Notes: generated from the sequence alone by a model not told the origin. 37,224 nucleotides of DNA from JAUWMI01 sp964630455 (GCA_964630455.1 CAZVVA010000007.1:1-37224), one strand, 5' to 3'. Numbered from the stretch's first letter, positions 26,122 through 34,568 are shown. Program-made: numbers and translations.

Positions 26122-26554
26122 GATTGCAACCCTCTTTCCGGTTTTCCCGATGTTATCGCAAGCCGTTGGATTCTGCATAAAAGATACCATGTAGCAGTAT
26201 GTTGTCAACAGTTTTGGAAAAAATGACACACCAGAGAATATAGAAACCCTCATAATCCTAACCATGCAGTTATGAACGCATATGGCAATCACCTCTTGTG
26301 GTCTTGTGCCATGCTGTAAGATAATTCTTATTGCATCTGACTGTCTGTTTGTTTAATTTATAAATCGCTCTAAGGAGTATCTGTGAAACCAGAAACTTCT
26401 CCCCATTGATTGACCTTGGTTGGACTGTTTTTCTGCTAATTTGTTGATTATACTCCAGTTACAATGGCGATACTTTAAGCCAGCGGGCCAGTGATGCAGT
26501 AAAGGTTATAAGCGCGTGTTGCAGGCGCTACGGAAAATGAGGAGTATGCCGCGG
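26122..26554. other. Divergent intergenic region between MEMO and dus
   Basis: This 433-base gap holds the minus-strand MEMO promoter. On the plus strand it has a TATACT hexamer at 26449-26454, a weak -10 without a good -35. A tiny frame at 26383-26409 (GTG, 8 codons, TGA) has AAGGAG 5 nt upstream. No longer gene is seen. Confidence 0.5.
26181..26208 (-). promoter_or_regulatory. Sigma70-type promoter for the MEMO gene
   Basis: On the minus strand a perfect TTGACA (26203-26208) and TATCTT (26181-26186) are 16 nt apart. The leader would be about 50 nt, ending at the ATG at 26121. Confidence 0.55.
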
Positions 26555-27580
26555 ATGCTTCACATCGGGTCATTAAACTTGTGCACACAAGTACTGTCCG
26601 CACCTATGTGCGGGCTCAGTGACCGCCCTACGCGTAACATCTGGCGACAAATGGGGTGTGACCTTGTCTATACGGAAATGGTTAGCGCAGATGGCCTGGT
26701 GCAGAAGCGCAAAAAGAGCTTTGACCTGCTCGATATTAACGGCGAGCAACCTCCGGTGACAGTGCAACTCTTCGGGGCGCGGCCGAATATATTAGCCGAG
26801 GCAGCGAGGATTGTCCAGGATTTCGGTGCAGCCGTCGTGGATCTAAATATGGGATGCCCGGCCAAGAAGGTTGTTCGTCATAATGGGGGTGCGGCGCTCT
26901 TGAGGGATCTCCACTTGGCCACCCGTATAGTTCGCCAGATGCGCAAGGCCATTAGCGTCCCGTTTACCGCGAAACTCCGTTCAGGATGGGATCACGACTC
27001 TGTGGTCGTCCGCGAAATGGTAAGCATGCTGCAAGACGAGGGGATCGATGCGATATGTCTACATCCGCGAACCGCGATGCAGGGATTTGGGGGCAAGGCC
27101 AATTGGGCCCTGATTGGTGAAGTCAAGGCGCTCGCCAGCGTGCCGATAATTGGCAATGGAGACATTCGAACACCACACGATGTCTTGCGCATGCTCCAGC
27201 AAACCGGGTGCGATGGCGTGATGATTGGCCGGGCCGCTATGGGCAACCCTTGGCTTCTCCGAGATGCCATTCGTCTTGTCGCTCACCCTGACCACGTTCG
27301 GGCGTCAGCGGTGTCGCCTGTGTCGCTCCGGGAACGTCTTGCGGTTCTGTATGCGCACAGTGAGCAAATGGTTCGTCACAAGGGTGAAGCGCGGGCAATG
27401 AAGGAAATCCGCAAACACAGTATTGCTTACGTCAGGGATTTCCCAAACGCAAAGTTCCTGAGGGCCAAGTTGGTGCAAACTACAACCTTTGATGAACTTG
27501 CTCGACTCATTAAATGTCTCGTTTCCCAGCTGCCCGGAGAGGGCTTGTGCAAGCGGTTGCGTAAATTGTACGAGCCTTGA
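26555..27580 (+). CDS. dus: tRNA-dihydrouridine synthase, DusB-like
   Basis: A flavoenzyme that reduces uridine to dihydrouridine in the tRNA D-loop with NADPH. The 341-residue protein starts MLHIGSLNL and then reads LSAPMCGLSD, where the family has LAPMAGVTD. The catalytic Cys101 sits in DLNMGCPAKKV. Further motifs are TAKLRSGWD, CLHPRTAMQGF, IGNGDI and DGVMIGRAAMGNPW, the phosphate-binding end of the TIM barrel. ATG at 26555 is chosen because it gives the DusB N-terminus and GAGGAG lies 10 nt upstream. The frame is open to a GTG at 26516. The C-terminal helical domain is complete. The Hsp70 cluster follows after its own promoter. Confidence 0.94.
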   Translation: MLHIGSLNLCTQVLSAPMCGLSDRPTRNIWRQMGCDLVYTEMVSADGLVQKRKKSFDLLDINGEQPPVTVQLFGARPNILAEAARIVQDFGAAVVDLNMGCPAKKVVRHNGGAALLRDLHLATRIVRQMRKAISVPFTAKLRSGWDHDSVVVREMVSMLQDEGIDAICLHPRTAMQGFGGKANWALIGEVKALASVPIIGNGDIRTPHDVLRMLQQTGCDGVMIGRAAMGNPWLLRDAIRLVAHPDHVRASAVSPVSLRERLAVLYAHSEQMVRHKGEARAMKEIRKHSIAYVRDFPNAKFLRAKLVQTTTFDELARLIKCLVSQLPGEGLCKRLRKLYEP

Positions 27581-27597
27581 GCTGAAGAAAATTTTGC

Positions 27598-27626
27598 TTG
27601 CAATCTCTTACTACAAGCCATATAAA
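27598..27626 (+). promoter_or_regulatory. Sigma70-type promoter of the Hsp70 cluster
   Basis: TTGCAA (27598-27603) and TATAAA (27621-27626) are exactly 17 nt apart. Transcription would start near 27633, leaving about 60 nt before the first ATG. No CIRCE inverted repeat (TTAGCACTC/GAGTGCTAA) is present, so HrcA-type heat control is not indicated. Confidence 0.65.
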
Positions 27627-27693
27627 GGTACGGTTGTGATTCAGCAAAGAAACTGAAGCACGTTGTTCTTCTGGACACCGAGGATTGAAGTCA

Positions 27694-28974
27694 ATGCCCG
27701 AGCAAAATGCATACAGGGTTCTCAATATTCGTAAAGGGACTACGGAAAAGGAGATCAAACAGGCGTACGTTGACCTGGTAAAGAAATACGACCCAGAGCT
27801 CCATACTGAGCGCTTTATGGTTATTCAACATGCCTATGAGAAGCTGCGGGACCCCAAAAAACGCGCGCGTGAGGATATTTTCACTTGCAATTTTGTTCGG
27901 GGCGAGTTTTCCTTCTCTCAGGAGGAGCAAACTGAGAAGTCCGAAGCAGAAATTCGCCAACAACCTAAGTCACTTGAGGAGAAGCTCAAGAACAATCCGA
28001 ATGACGAGGCAGCGAAGCGCGAACTCATCCTCTGCTATATGCAGCTCAGCTGGAAATGTGTAAATAAGAAGCTCTGGGCAGAGGCTATACGGCAATGGAC
28101 CAATGTCCTCAACCTTGAGCCTACGCATTTGCGCGCGAAGAATAACATTATTTACTCTTATATCACCCTGGGATATTCATACGCCATGCATGGCCTGAAT
28201 GTCGAAGCTATTGATTTCTGGGAAAGAGCCCTTCAGATGAATCCAGACAACCCGGACGTCGTTCATAATCTTGCCATTGCGTGCGAGCAAAACGGCGAGA
28301 GAGGGCGCGCCGAAAAGTACTGGGCTGCTACCCTCAAACATTGGAAGTTTCTCCTTGACAAAAATCCGGAAGATGATTACATTAAATATTGTATTATAGA
28401 ATTTCATAAGCACCACGGCGGGAAAGCTCTGGACATCGGCAAGGACAGCCAGTCCGCGCTCGAGCAGTACCGTGAAATTCTAAAGATTTCTCCAAATGAT
28501 TTCGACGCCCTTTACCAGATCGCGGCCACACTGATGGAGGAGCAGAAGTGGGACGAAGCGGTTGAGGAGCTAAAGAAGCTGAATAGATCGTATCCAAAGA
28601 ATATTGAAGTCCTGAATCTTCTAGGCTGGGCGTTATTAAATGGCGGTAAGGTTGATGGTGCTTTTAACTCGTGGCGTCGAGCTCTGGCCATAGATCCCAA
28701 AAACTACTCAACTAAGGACAATCTTATCCGTGCGCACTTAAGTCTGGGCAAAAAGTTGCGGGAGAGCGCACTGTATACCCCAGCGCTTGTGCATTTCAAA
28801 GCACTCCTGAAATTCTTACCAAAGAGTGCAGAAATCCACTTTGAAATTGGCACAACGTATTTGATGAAAGGCGATAATCGATCTGCCTCGAATGAATTTA
28901 ACATTGTGCTTGAACTCGACCCAAGAAATAAGCTTGCAAAGAAGGCACTCTCGGAAATGAAGCTACGTCGCTAA
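27694..28974 (+). CDS. J-like domain plus TPR protein, first gene of the Hsp70 cluster
   Basis: A 426-residue protein. Residues 4-65 look like a J domain (AYRVLNIRKGTTEKEIKQAY, then IQHAYEKLRDPKKRA), but the invariant HPD is replaced by DPE at residues 33-35 (KKYDPELH). HPD is what normally stimulates DnaK, so classical co-chaperone activity is doubtful. After a charged linker come about eight TPR units from residue 100 to the end, some degenerate (for example AIDFWERALQMNPDNP and AVEELKKLNRSYPKN). There is no signal peptide or membrane segment, so it is cytoplasmic. ATG at 27694 has GAGG about 10 nt upstream; a TTG at 27685 is the alternative. The stop is 2 nt before the GrpE-like frame, so coupling is tight. 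It may bring client proteins to the Hsp70 through its TPRs. Confidence 0.85.
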   Translation: MPEQNAYRVLNIRKGTTEKEIKQAYVDLVKKYDPELHTERFMVIQHAYEKLRDPKKRAREDIFTCNFVRGEFSFSQEEQTEKSEAEIRQQPKSLEEKLKNNPNDEAAKRELILCYMQLSWKCVNKKLWAEAIRQWTNVLNLEPTHLRAKNNIIYSYITLGYSYAMHGLNVEAIDFWERALQMNPDNPDVVHNLAIACEQNGERGRAEKYWAATLKHWKFLLDKNPEDDYIKYCIIEFHKHHGGKALDIGKDSQSALEQYREILKISPNDFDALYQIAATLMEEQKWDEAVEELKKLNRSYPKNIEVLNLLGWALLNGGKVDGAFNSWRRALAIDPKNYSTKDNLIRAHLSLGKKLRESALYTPALVHFKALLKFLPKSAEIHFEIGTTYLMKGDNRSASNEFNIVLELDPRNKLAKKALSEMKLRR

Positions 28975-28976
28975 TT

Positions 28977-29549
28977 GTGCAAGATAAGGAGACCGTGTGG
29001 GGTAAGAGTATGAAATGGCTGACAACGTGGCTGCTTTCAAATGAGTTTATTATTGATGAAGAAAAGGAAACAATATACACCTCTGCTGCAGAGGAACGTG
29101 CAAAATCTGCGGATCTTATGACCCTAATTAGCAACATGGTGGCTGAGAATGAGCCTATTGTCGAATTAATGTCCAAGATTAAACGGCAATCTGAGAAGGC
29201 AGAGGAAATCACAGAGTTTATCAAAAGCATGCTCCCTTTCCTGGACAGTTTTGAGCGGGTGCTCGGGCTAGCCCGAAATCATCTCCATTCGCCTGAACTC
29301 GACACATGGCTTAAGAGTGTCGAGGCGATATATTTTCGCATCATGCGTATTCTGGAGAAGTACGGGCTCCAGCAAATGGAAGTGAAGGGACAGTGTGTTA
29401 ACCTGGATTATCATGATGTGGTAGAATATCGCCCTACTATGGAATATTCACACAACACAGTGATTAAAGAACGCCAGAAAGGTTACGTCTTTCGAGGAAA
29501 GTTGATTCGTGACGCTAAGGTCGTCGTGGCACATAATGAAAGGAGATGA
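28977..29549 (+). CDS. GrpE-like nucleotide exchange factor
   Basis: A protein of up to 190 residues with the C-terminal half of GrpE. MLPFLDSFERVLGLA corresponds to the end of the long helix and four-helix bundle (usually LLPVLDNFERAL), and the beta domain follows from CVNLDYHDVVEY to VIKERQKGYVFRG and KLIRDAKVVV. The N-terminal part is predicted helical. It starts differently from ordinary GrpE, with a hydrophobic MKWLTTWLLSNEF near the start. GrpE releases ADP from DnaK. The start is unclear: GTG at 28977 directly follows the previous stop, GTG at 28995 is 3 nt after AAGGAG, and ATG at 29010 is the first ATG. The stop overlaps an ATG of the DnaK-like frame (ATGA), showing translational coupling. 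Confidence 0.82.
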   Translation: MQDKETVWGKSMKWLTTWLLSNEFIIDEEKETIYTSAAEERAKSADLMTLISNMVAENEPIVELMSKIKRQSEKAEEITEFIKSMLPFLDSFERVLGLARNHLHSPELDTWLKSVEAIYFRIMRILEKYGLQQMEVKGQCVNLDYHDVVEYRPTMEYSHNTVIKERQKGYVFRGKLIRDAKVVVAHNERR

Positions 29550-29557
29550 AGGGAGCA

Positions 29558-31315
29558 ATGGCAAGAATTATGGGGTTAGACCTGGGGACCACAAACTCTG
29601 TCGTAGCGGTGATGGAGAAGAACGGTCCATTTGTTGTGCCTAATAGTCTGGGTGAGCGCTTGACGCCTTCAGTTGTGGGCTTCACCAAGAGTGGCGAGAT
29701 TCTGGTAGGAAAGAAAGCCAAGCGTGGCGCCATTATGAACGTAGGGAGAACTGTCTTCTCCATTAAGAGACACATGGGCACAAACTATCGCGCCAAAATA
29801 GAGGGCAAGGATTATACCCCCCAGGAAATCTCGGCTATGATCCTGCAAAAGCTCAAACAAGATACCGAGGAGTACTTCGGGGAGGAAATTTCACAAGCAG
29901 TGATTACTGTGCCGGCTTATTTCACTGACGCACAACGCCAGGCGACCAAAGACTCAGGTGAAATCGCGGGCCTGAAAGTACGCCGCATCATTGACGAGCC
30001 CACAGCTGCGGCCCTGGCCTATGGCCTGGATAGGGAAGAAGATCAGGTGCTGATGATATATGACCTGGGCGGTGGTACGTTTGACGTATCTATCATTGAG
30101 GTCATCTCGGGCGTCTTTCAAGTCCTGGCCATCCAGGGCAATACGCACCTGGGCGGCGATGATTTTGACAAACGCATTGTTGAAAACCTGTGTGATGAGT
30201 TCAAGAAGCAGCATAACATTGACCTCACCGAGGATCCCATTGCAATGCAGCGGCTAAAGGAGGCGGCTGAGGAAGCAAAAGTTGAGCTATCAGAACTCAA
30301 AGAAACTCACATCATTGTGGAAGCTATCACAATGACCGACAAGGGACCGCTAACGCTTGATACAACGCTTACACGCAAGAAATTCGAATCGTTGATTGAG
30401 GATCTGGTTAAACAAACTATCCCCCCAATTGAACAGGCAATTGAAGACGCGGATTTGACACCCGATAAGATCAATACGATCCTACTTGTCGGAGGCAGCA
30501 CCAGGATTCCTATGGTTCAGCAGTTGGTGAAAGAGATCATGAAGAAGCAGCTCCATCGGGATATTTCCCCAGAGGAAGTTGTGTCAATGGGTGCTGCAGT
30601 GCAAACGCTCGTTCTGGCCCCGATCGAGGGCGAGATTGAAGATACCCTTGCAACACGCTATGGCAGGGAAAAGCCGGTCATCATTCACATGACTCCCTTT
30701 TCCCTCGGCGTGGGCCTGATCAATGACCAATATGGCATCATTATTGAGCGTAACTCAACCTATCCCACCGAGGCTAAGGATATTTTTACTACGACGCGAG
30801 ATTTCCAGGAGGCAATCTCCTTCCCGATCTATGAGGGCGAGGAGGCTATTGCCTCGGAGAACACTTTTCTCGACCTGCTGCGGATTGAAGGAATCACGCC
30901 AGCACCGCGCGGGGTGCCTCGGATCGAAGTGACGTTTAAGCTAAATCCCGATCGGATCTTGGAAGCCCGGGCGGAAGACCTTGCCACGGGTGCGGAAAAA
31001 CGCATAACGATCGCTGCTACGGATACCCGTCTAAGCGATACCGAAAAGGCCCGTATGATTAAGGAAGCAAAGGAGCGCGTGACCCTGCTGCTGCGTGCCA
31101 AAATTAAAGAGACCCGCGGCGATGAGATGCGCAGCGTCATTGAGAGAGCAGAAAAGGCGATTTCCGCTGCCGCAAGCCATCCGTTGGCCAACGACCTCAG
31201 AAGCAAGACGGGAGAACTTCAAAAAATGCTCCAAGCGGGCGACCAGACCAAAGCGGATGAGCTCTTGGATGAGCTGATTCGTATGCTCGCCGAAGTCGAA
31301 GCAGCTGCCAGCTAA
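29558..31315 (+). CDS. Divergent DnaK-like Hsp70
   Basis: A 585-residue Hsp70. The ATPase domain is intact: GLDLGTTNS, Lys70 in SIKRHMG, VITVPAYFTDAQR, DEPTAAALAYG, DLGGGTFDVS, GGDDFD and LVGGSTRIP. It lacks the roughly 24-residue loop found in proteobacterial DnaK, as in Gram-positive DnaK. The interdomain linker is unusual: DVLLLD is replaced by KPVIIH (residues 372-377), preceded by about 12 extra residues (EGEIEDTLATRYGRE). The substrate domain is recognisable (TPFSLG, GITPAPRGVPRIEVTF). The helical lid is short and the disordered acidic tail is missing. ATG at 29558 gives the canonical MARIxGxDLG start; an ATG at 29546 overlaps the GrpE stop. It is probably a specialised paralogue rather than the housekeeping DnaK, which should lie elsewhere. 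Confidence 0.93.
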   Translation: MARIMGLDLGTTNSVVAVMEKNGPFVVPNSLGERLTPSVVGFTKSGEILVGKKAKRGAIMNVGRTVFSIKRHMGTNYRAKIEGKDYTPQEISAMILQKLKQDTEEYFGEEISQAVITVPAYFTDAQRQATKDSGEIAGLKVRRIIDEPTAAALAYGLDREEDQVLMIYDLGGGTFDVSIIEVISGVFQVLAIQGNTHLGGDDFDKRIVENLCDEFKKQHNIDLTEDPIAMQRLKEAAEEAKVELSELKETHIIVEAITMTDKGPLTLDTTLTRKKFESLIEDLVKQTIPPIEQAIEDADLTPDKINTILLVGGSTRIPMVQQLVKEIMKKQLHRDISPEEVVSMGAAVQTLVLAPIEGEIEDTLATRYGREKPVIIHMTPFSLGVGLINDQYGIIIERNSTYPTEAKDIFTTTRDFQEAISFPIYEGEEAIASENTFLDLLRIEGITPAPRGVPRIEVTFKLNPDRILEARAEDLATGAEKRITIAATDTRLSDTEKARMIKEAKERVTLLLRAKIKETRGDEMRSVIERAEKAISAAASHPLANDLRSKTGELQKMLQAGDQTKADELLDELIRMLAEVEAAAS

Positions 31316-31373
31316 TGTTTCCTGCCAGCCTTCATCTGGCTCCAAAATCGAACCGCTGATAGGGCGCTAGCGA

Positions 31374-33047
31374 ATGATCTGTCCTTTTTGCAATACGCAG
31401 AATCGCGACGATCAGGACATTTGCTACCATTGTAACAAAGATCTGACCATGTTGCGCCTGATTGTCAATAAGGCCAAACATCACTATAACCTCGCGCTGG
31501 AACACGCTGAGCGGAATCGCTATTATGAAGCCATCACTGAGCTTCAGAACGCACTCGATCTGGATAAGAGCTACGTTGATGCCCGCGTTGTACTAGGTAC
31601 GATCTACGCCAAGCAAAATAATCTTGACAAAGCGGCTGCTGAATGGGAAGCCGCCCTGGCAACTGATAGTCACTTCTATAAAGCCCACCAGTACCTGCTC
31701 AAGGCCCAGAAAATCGGCGAAGTTCTCCCCGTGCTCAAGTGGGTCAAAATCCTTGGGGCGACTCTGGTCATAGCTATCCTGCTGGTTATCACCGTTTTTA
31801 TTTATTATAATCGTCCCCACCCCAATGAGGCATTGCTCCGCGAGGCGTGGTCTTATTATCAAGGGAATAATTACCGCCAGGCATTGACGGCTCTCGACCA
31901 AATTCAGGAAAAGGCTTCTGACCAGAATCTTCTCATGTCATCAACCATTTTACGAGACCATATTAAAACGACGCTAGGCACTCAAATCGCCACCGTGAAA
32001 AATCTCCTCGCCAACCAGGACTACATAGGGACTATTGAAGCCGCGCAGAGCTTGCACCAGGTGAATCCTGATGAGGAAACTTCAGCGCTTCTTACTGATC
32101 TGCTTGAGCAGGCAAAGGCCAATGCCTTCCAGCAAGTTGAACAGCTGATCCAGCAATATGATAAAAGCGGGACTGGCTACGATGACCTGATGATCCAAAG
32201 CCAGAAGCTCATCGCGCTTCTTGGTGATCATGCTGATGTCCAGCAGCTACGTGAAAAGATCGTACAGGTTGAAGAGCAGCAGCTCAAACGCGCTTTCGAA
32301 AAACTGCAAAAGGAGTATAAACAAACGCGTGATACAAAAACCGCGCTTGCTGCGGCCCAGCAACTTCTCGATGCAAATCCCGGAACTTCCTTGCATGAGC
32401 AGATTCAGAATTTCATGGATAGCGCGCGCATGAGTAGCATCGAATACCTGCTGGGAACCGCTAGAAGTCAGGTCGAGCAACGTGCCTTTGATAAAGCCAG
32501 GGCTACGCTCGATCGCATCCTTCAGTCTAGCAACCTTTCCAGTGCACTGCGGGATGAGCTGGCTACCGTGAAAGCTATGTATGATAGTGAACAGGCCGGC
32601 GATCTGATCCAGCGCCTGAAGGCTTTGAATGCAAAAAAGGAGTATGCCCAGGTTATCAAACTCGCTACCGAGGCGAGCCAATTTAACTTGACTGCTAATG
32701 ACCGCAAGGTCATTGACCGCGAGACCGCGTTAGCCAGGCGGCGCTATGCTATTGAGCTCTACAAGTGGATGCTTGCCCGTGATCCGAAATTTGAAGAATG
32801 TCGAATCAGTGTGGAAGAGGCACAAAGAACCGTTGATAATTATCAGATCGTTCTCGATTATCTTCCCAAGAAAGCCTATGGCTATGCGTTTGACGAAGTG
32901 ACCTTCTACATCGGCTCAGCGTTTATGAGGCTGGGCCAGCACGAGAAGGGAAAGGAATTTTTCCGCAAACTGCACTCCGAATACTCCTCAAGTTCGTACA
33001 ACAAGGACGCCGAGTTTGTCCTGAAGAAATTCAAGACCAGCCTCTAG
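31374..33047 (+). CDS. Zinc-ribbon, TPR and single-pass membrane protein
   Basis: A 557-residue protein. An N-terminal zinc ribbon (Cys3, Cys6, Cys17, Cys20; CPFCNTQNRD) is followed by two or three TPRs (residues 35-112, for example YYEAITELQNALDLDKSY), one transmembrane helix (about 124-145, VKILGATLVIAILLVITVFIYY) and a long helical TPR-like region from 150 to the end. With Lys/Arg before the helix and no signal peptide, the N-terminal zinc ribbon and TPRs probably face the cytoplasm and the C-terminal part the periplasm. It starts 58 nt after the DnaK-like gene on the same strand with no visible terminator, so it may be the fourth gene of the cluster. It could anchor the chaperone at the membrane. 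ATG at 31374 has AGGG 9 nt upstream. Confidence 0.8.
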   Translation: MICPFCNTQNRDDQDICYHCNKDLTMLRLIVNKAKHHYNLALEHAERNRYYEAITELQNALDLDKSYVDARVVLGTIYAKQNNLDKAAAEWEAALATDSHFYKAHQYLLKAQKIGEVLPVLKWVKILGATLVIAILLVITVFIYYNRPHPNEALLREAWSYYQGNNYRQALTALDQIQEKASDQNLLMSSTILRDHIKTTLGTQIATVKNLLANQDYIGTIEAAQSLHQVNPDEETSALLTDLLEQAKANAFQQVEQLIQQYDKSGTGYDDLMIQSQKLIALLGDHADVQQLREKIVQVEEQQLKRAFEKLQKEYKQTRDTKTALAAAQQLLDANPGTSLHEQIQNFMDSARMSSIEYLLGTARSQVEQRAFDKARATLDRILQSSNLSSALRDELATVKAMYDSEQAGDLIQRLKALNAKKEYAQVIKLATEASQFNLTANDRKVIDRETALARRRYAIELYKWMLARDPKFEECRISVEEAQRTVDNYQIVLDYLPKKAYGYAFDEVTFYIGSAFMRLGQHEKGKEFFRKLHSEYSSSSYNKDAEFVLKKFKTSL

Positions 33048-33140
33048 TACACCTTCACATGAAATGAGGAGGAGAAAAATCGGGGACTGTCCCAAGCGAG
33101 GAACGAGCGCGTGGACTGTACCCTATTTTACCCTTTTCCC

Positions 33141-33168
33141 TTGACAGCTGGGCCTAAAGCTTTATATT
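33141..33168 (+). promoter_or_regulatory. Sigma70-type promoter of tRNA-Thr
   Basis: Perfect TTGACA (33141-33146), 16-nt spacer and TATATT (33163-33168). It lies about 50 nt before the tRNA. The gap just before it contains GGGGACTGTCCC at about 33081-33092, a small palindrome-like repeat. Confidence 0.7.
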
Positions 33169-33216
33169 CATCAATGCTTTAGATTAAGGGGGATTATTGC
33201 GGAAAAGTTATTTCGA

Positions 33217-33291
33217 GCTGGTGTAGCTCAACGGTAGAGCAGCCGCCTTGTAAGCGGCTGGTTGGGGGTTCGATTCCCTTCACCAGCTCCA
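33217..33291 (+). tRNA. tRNA-Thr (anticodon TGT)
   Basis: The cloverleaf is complete: acceptor GCTGGTG/CACCAGC, D-arm GCTC/GAGC, anticodon stem GCCGC/GCGGC with loop CTTGTAA, five-base variable loop, T-arm GGGGG-TTCGATT-CCCTT (two G-T pairs), discriminator T and an encoded CCA end. The length is 75 nt with CCA. It reads ACA and other ACN codons. Confidence 0.95.
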
Positions 33292-33490
33292 TTTTATTTT
33301 CAGGATTTTCATCGCCGCCCCAAATCCGCAGAAATATTCGGGAAGCCCTACCCTACTCCCTGAAGAAATCGGACGAAAGACGAAGGCCTGCGTTGCGGCA
33401 GAAATCTTGAATGCGAAAAAGGCACTTTCTGAAGGAATACAATGAGGATAACATCAGTATAATACGAGTTTGGGGAAGGTAAAGAGCCGA

Positions 33491-33913
33491 ATGAGTCAAG
33501 AACGCGTAGCAATCTTAAGAAAAGAGGCAACCAGAGCCGGGCCGGTTGTCTACTGGATGAGTCGTGATCAGCGTTCGCATGATAATTGGGCACTTCTCTT
33601 TGCTCAGGAACTCGCCCTGCAGCAGAAAGAACCGCTTGCAGTAGTCTTCTGCCTGGTGTCAGAGTTTCTTGGTGCGACCATTCGACAGTTTTGTTTTATG
33701 CTCAAAGGCTTACAAGAGGTGGAGAAAAACCTAACATCCAATAATATCCCCTTCTATGTCCTCACGGGTTCACCAGCCGAAGAAATTCCAAAGTTCATCA
33801 ATCAATTTGGCGTTGCTGCTTTCAGTTTCCTCTCCTATCATCCCTTAAAAGCTTCTCTATTTCAGGATCCAACTACCGGACAGTATGGCATAACCAAAAA
33901 GCGAGGTTACTGA
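33491..33913 (+). pseudogene. Truncated class II DNA photolyase, N-terminal part only
   Basis: About 120 residues match the N-terminal antenna-binding alpha/beta domain of class II CPD photolyases (VVYWMSRDQRSHDNWALLFA, then AVVFCLVSEFLGATIRQ, then FMLKGLQEVEKNL). The similarity stops after YHPLKA. The last 20 codons are unrelated, and a TGA follows at residue 141, against about 450-480 residues for the complete enzyme. The FAD and DNA-binding domain is absent from the window, so repair activity is not expected. ATG at 33491 has GGGGAAGG upstream. The remnant runs straight into the TspO gene with 1 nt between them, which suggests a deletion that joined the two. It might still be translated and now supply translational coupling for TspO. 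Confidence 0.8.
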
Positions 33914-33914
33914 A

Positions 33915-34403
33915 ATGGGCAATTCTACCATGACCGACATTCTCAAGCTGCTCGCGAGCATCATTGTCTGCCAGCTCGCAGGCTTTATTGGCTCGCTTTT
34001 TACTACCCCAGCCATCTCTACCTGGTATGTCACCCTGGACAAGCCACCGTTCACCCCGCCCAACTGGGTCTTCGCTCCTGCCTGGGTAACTCTCTACACC
34101 CTAATGGCTATATCGTTATTCTTGGTGTGGCGAAAGGGCCTCAACTCCTCAAAGGTCAAACTGGCTATGAGCGTCTTCGCCATCCAGCTGGTTCTCAATG
34201 CCTTATGGTCTGCCATGTTCTTTGGGCTCAGATCTCCTATGGCCGGGCTCGTCACGATTAACATACTCTGGATCGCAATACTAGTGACAATAGTGCTTTT
34301 CCTGAAAGTGTCGCGGATTGCCGGTTTCCTGCTTATTCCCTATATTCTCTGGGTAAGTTTTGCTACCATTCTGAACTTTTCGATAGTTCTGTTGAGTAGT
34401 TAG
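33915..34403 (+). CDS. tspO: TspO/MBR family tryptophan-rich sensory protein
   Basis: A 162-residue membrane protein with five hydrophobic helices, the TspO/PBR layout. Motifs include KPPFTPPNWVFAPAW, a TLYTLMAISLFLVW helix, and LNALWSAMFFG. TspO proteins bind porphyrins and steroids and act in tetrapyrrole handling or stress control, in the inner or outer membrane. ATG at 33915 has GAGG 8 nt upstream. It lies directly after the photolyase remnant. TspO and photolyase genes are light- and oxygen-related and often occur near each other in other bacteria, so this may be a reduced version of that pair. The final residues (VLLSS) are normal. Confidence 0.93.
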   Translation: MGNSTMTDILKLLASIIVCQLAGFIGSLFTTPAISTWYVTLDKPPFTPPNWVFAPAWVTLYTLMAISLFLVWRKGLNSSKVKLAMSVFAIQLVLNALWSAMFFGLRSPMAGLVTINILWIAILVTIVLFLKVSRIAGFLLIPYILWVSFATILNFSIVLLSS

Positions 34404-34568
34404 GCAAAACTGAGAAGTACGGATGCAAGAGTTCGTGCAGCCTGTTGTTACGGTGAGTAAATGCCTTGGCTTTGCCAAATGACCGGGGATAATTCTTAAG
34501 AATTAGCTTGATCCAACAATCCTTCTTCAATCTAGTATTGATCACAATTTTCTGAAAGAGGTGTTGAA

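Noticed and set aside
26122..26292. 57-residue N-terminal extension of the MEMO protein
   Set aside because: The family N-terminus starts at 26121 behind a good ribosome site, and a promoter sits inside the extension.
27581..27693. CIRCE or sigma32 control of the Hsp70 cluster
   Set aside because: No TTAGCACTC/GAGTGCTAA repeat is present and the promoter is an ordinary sigma70 type.
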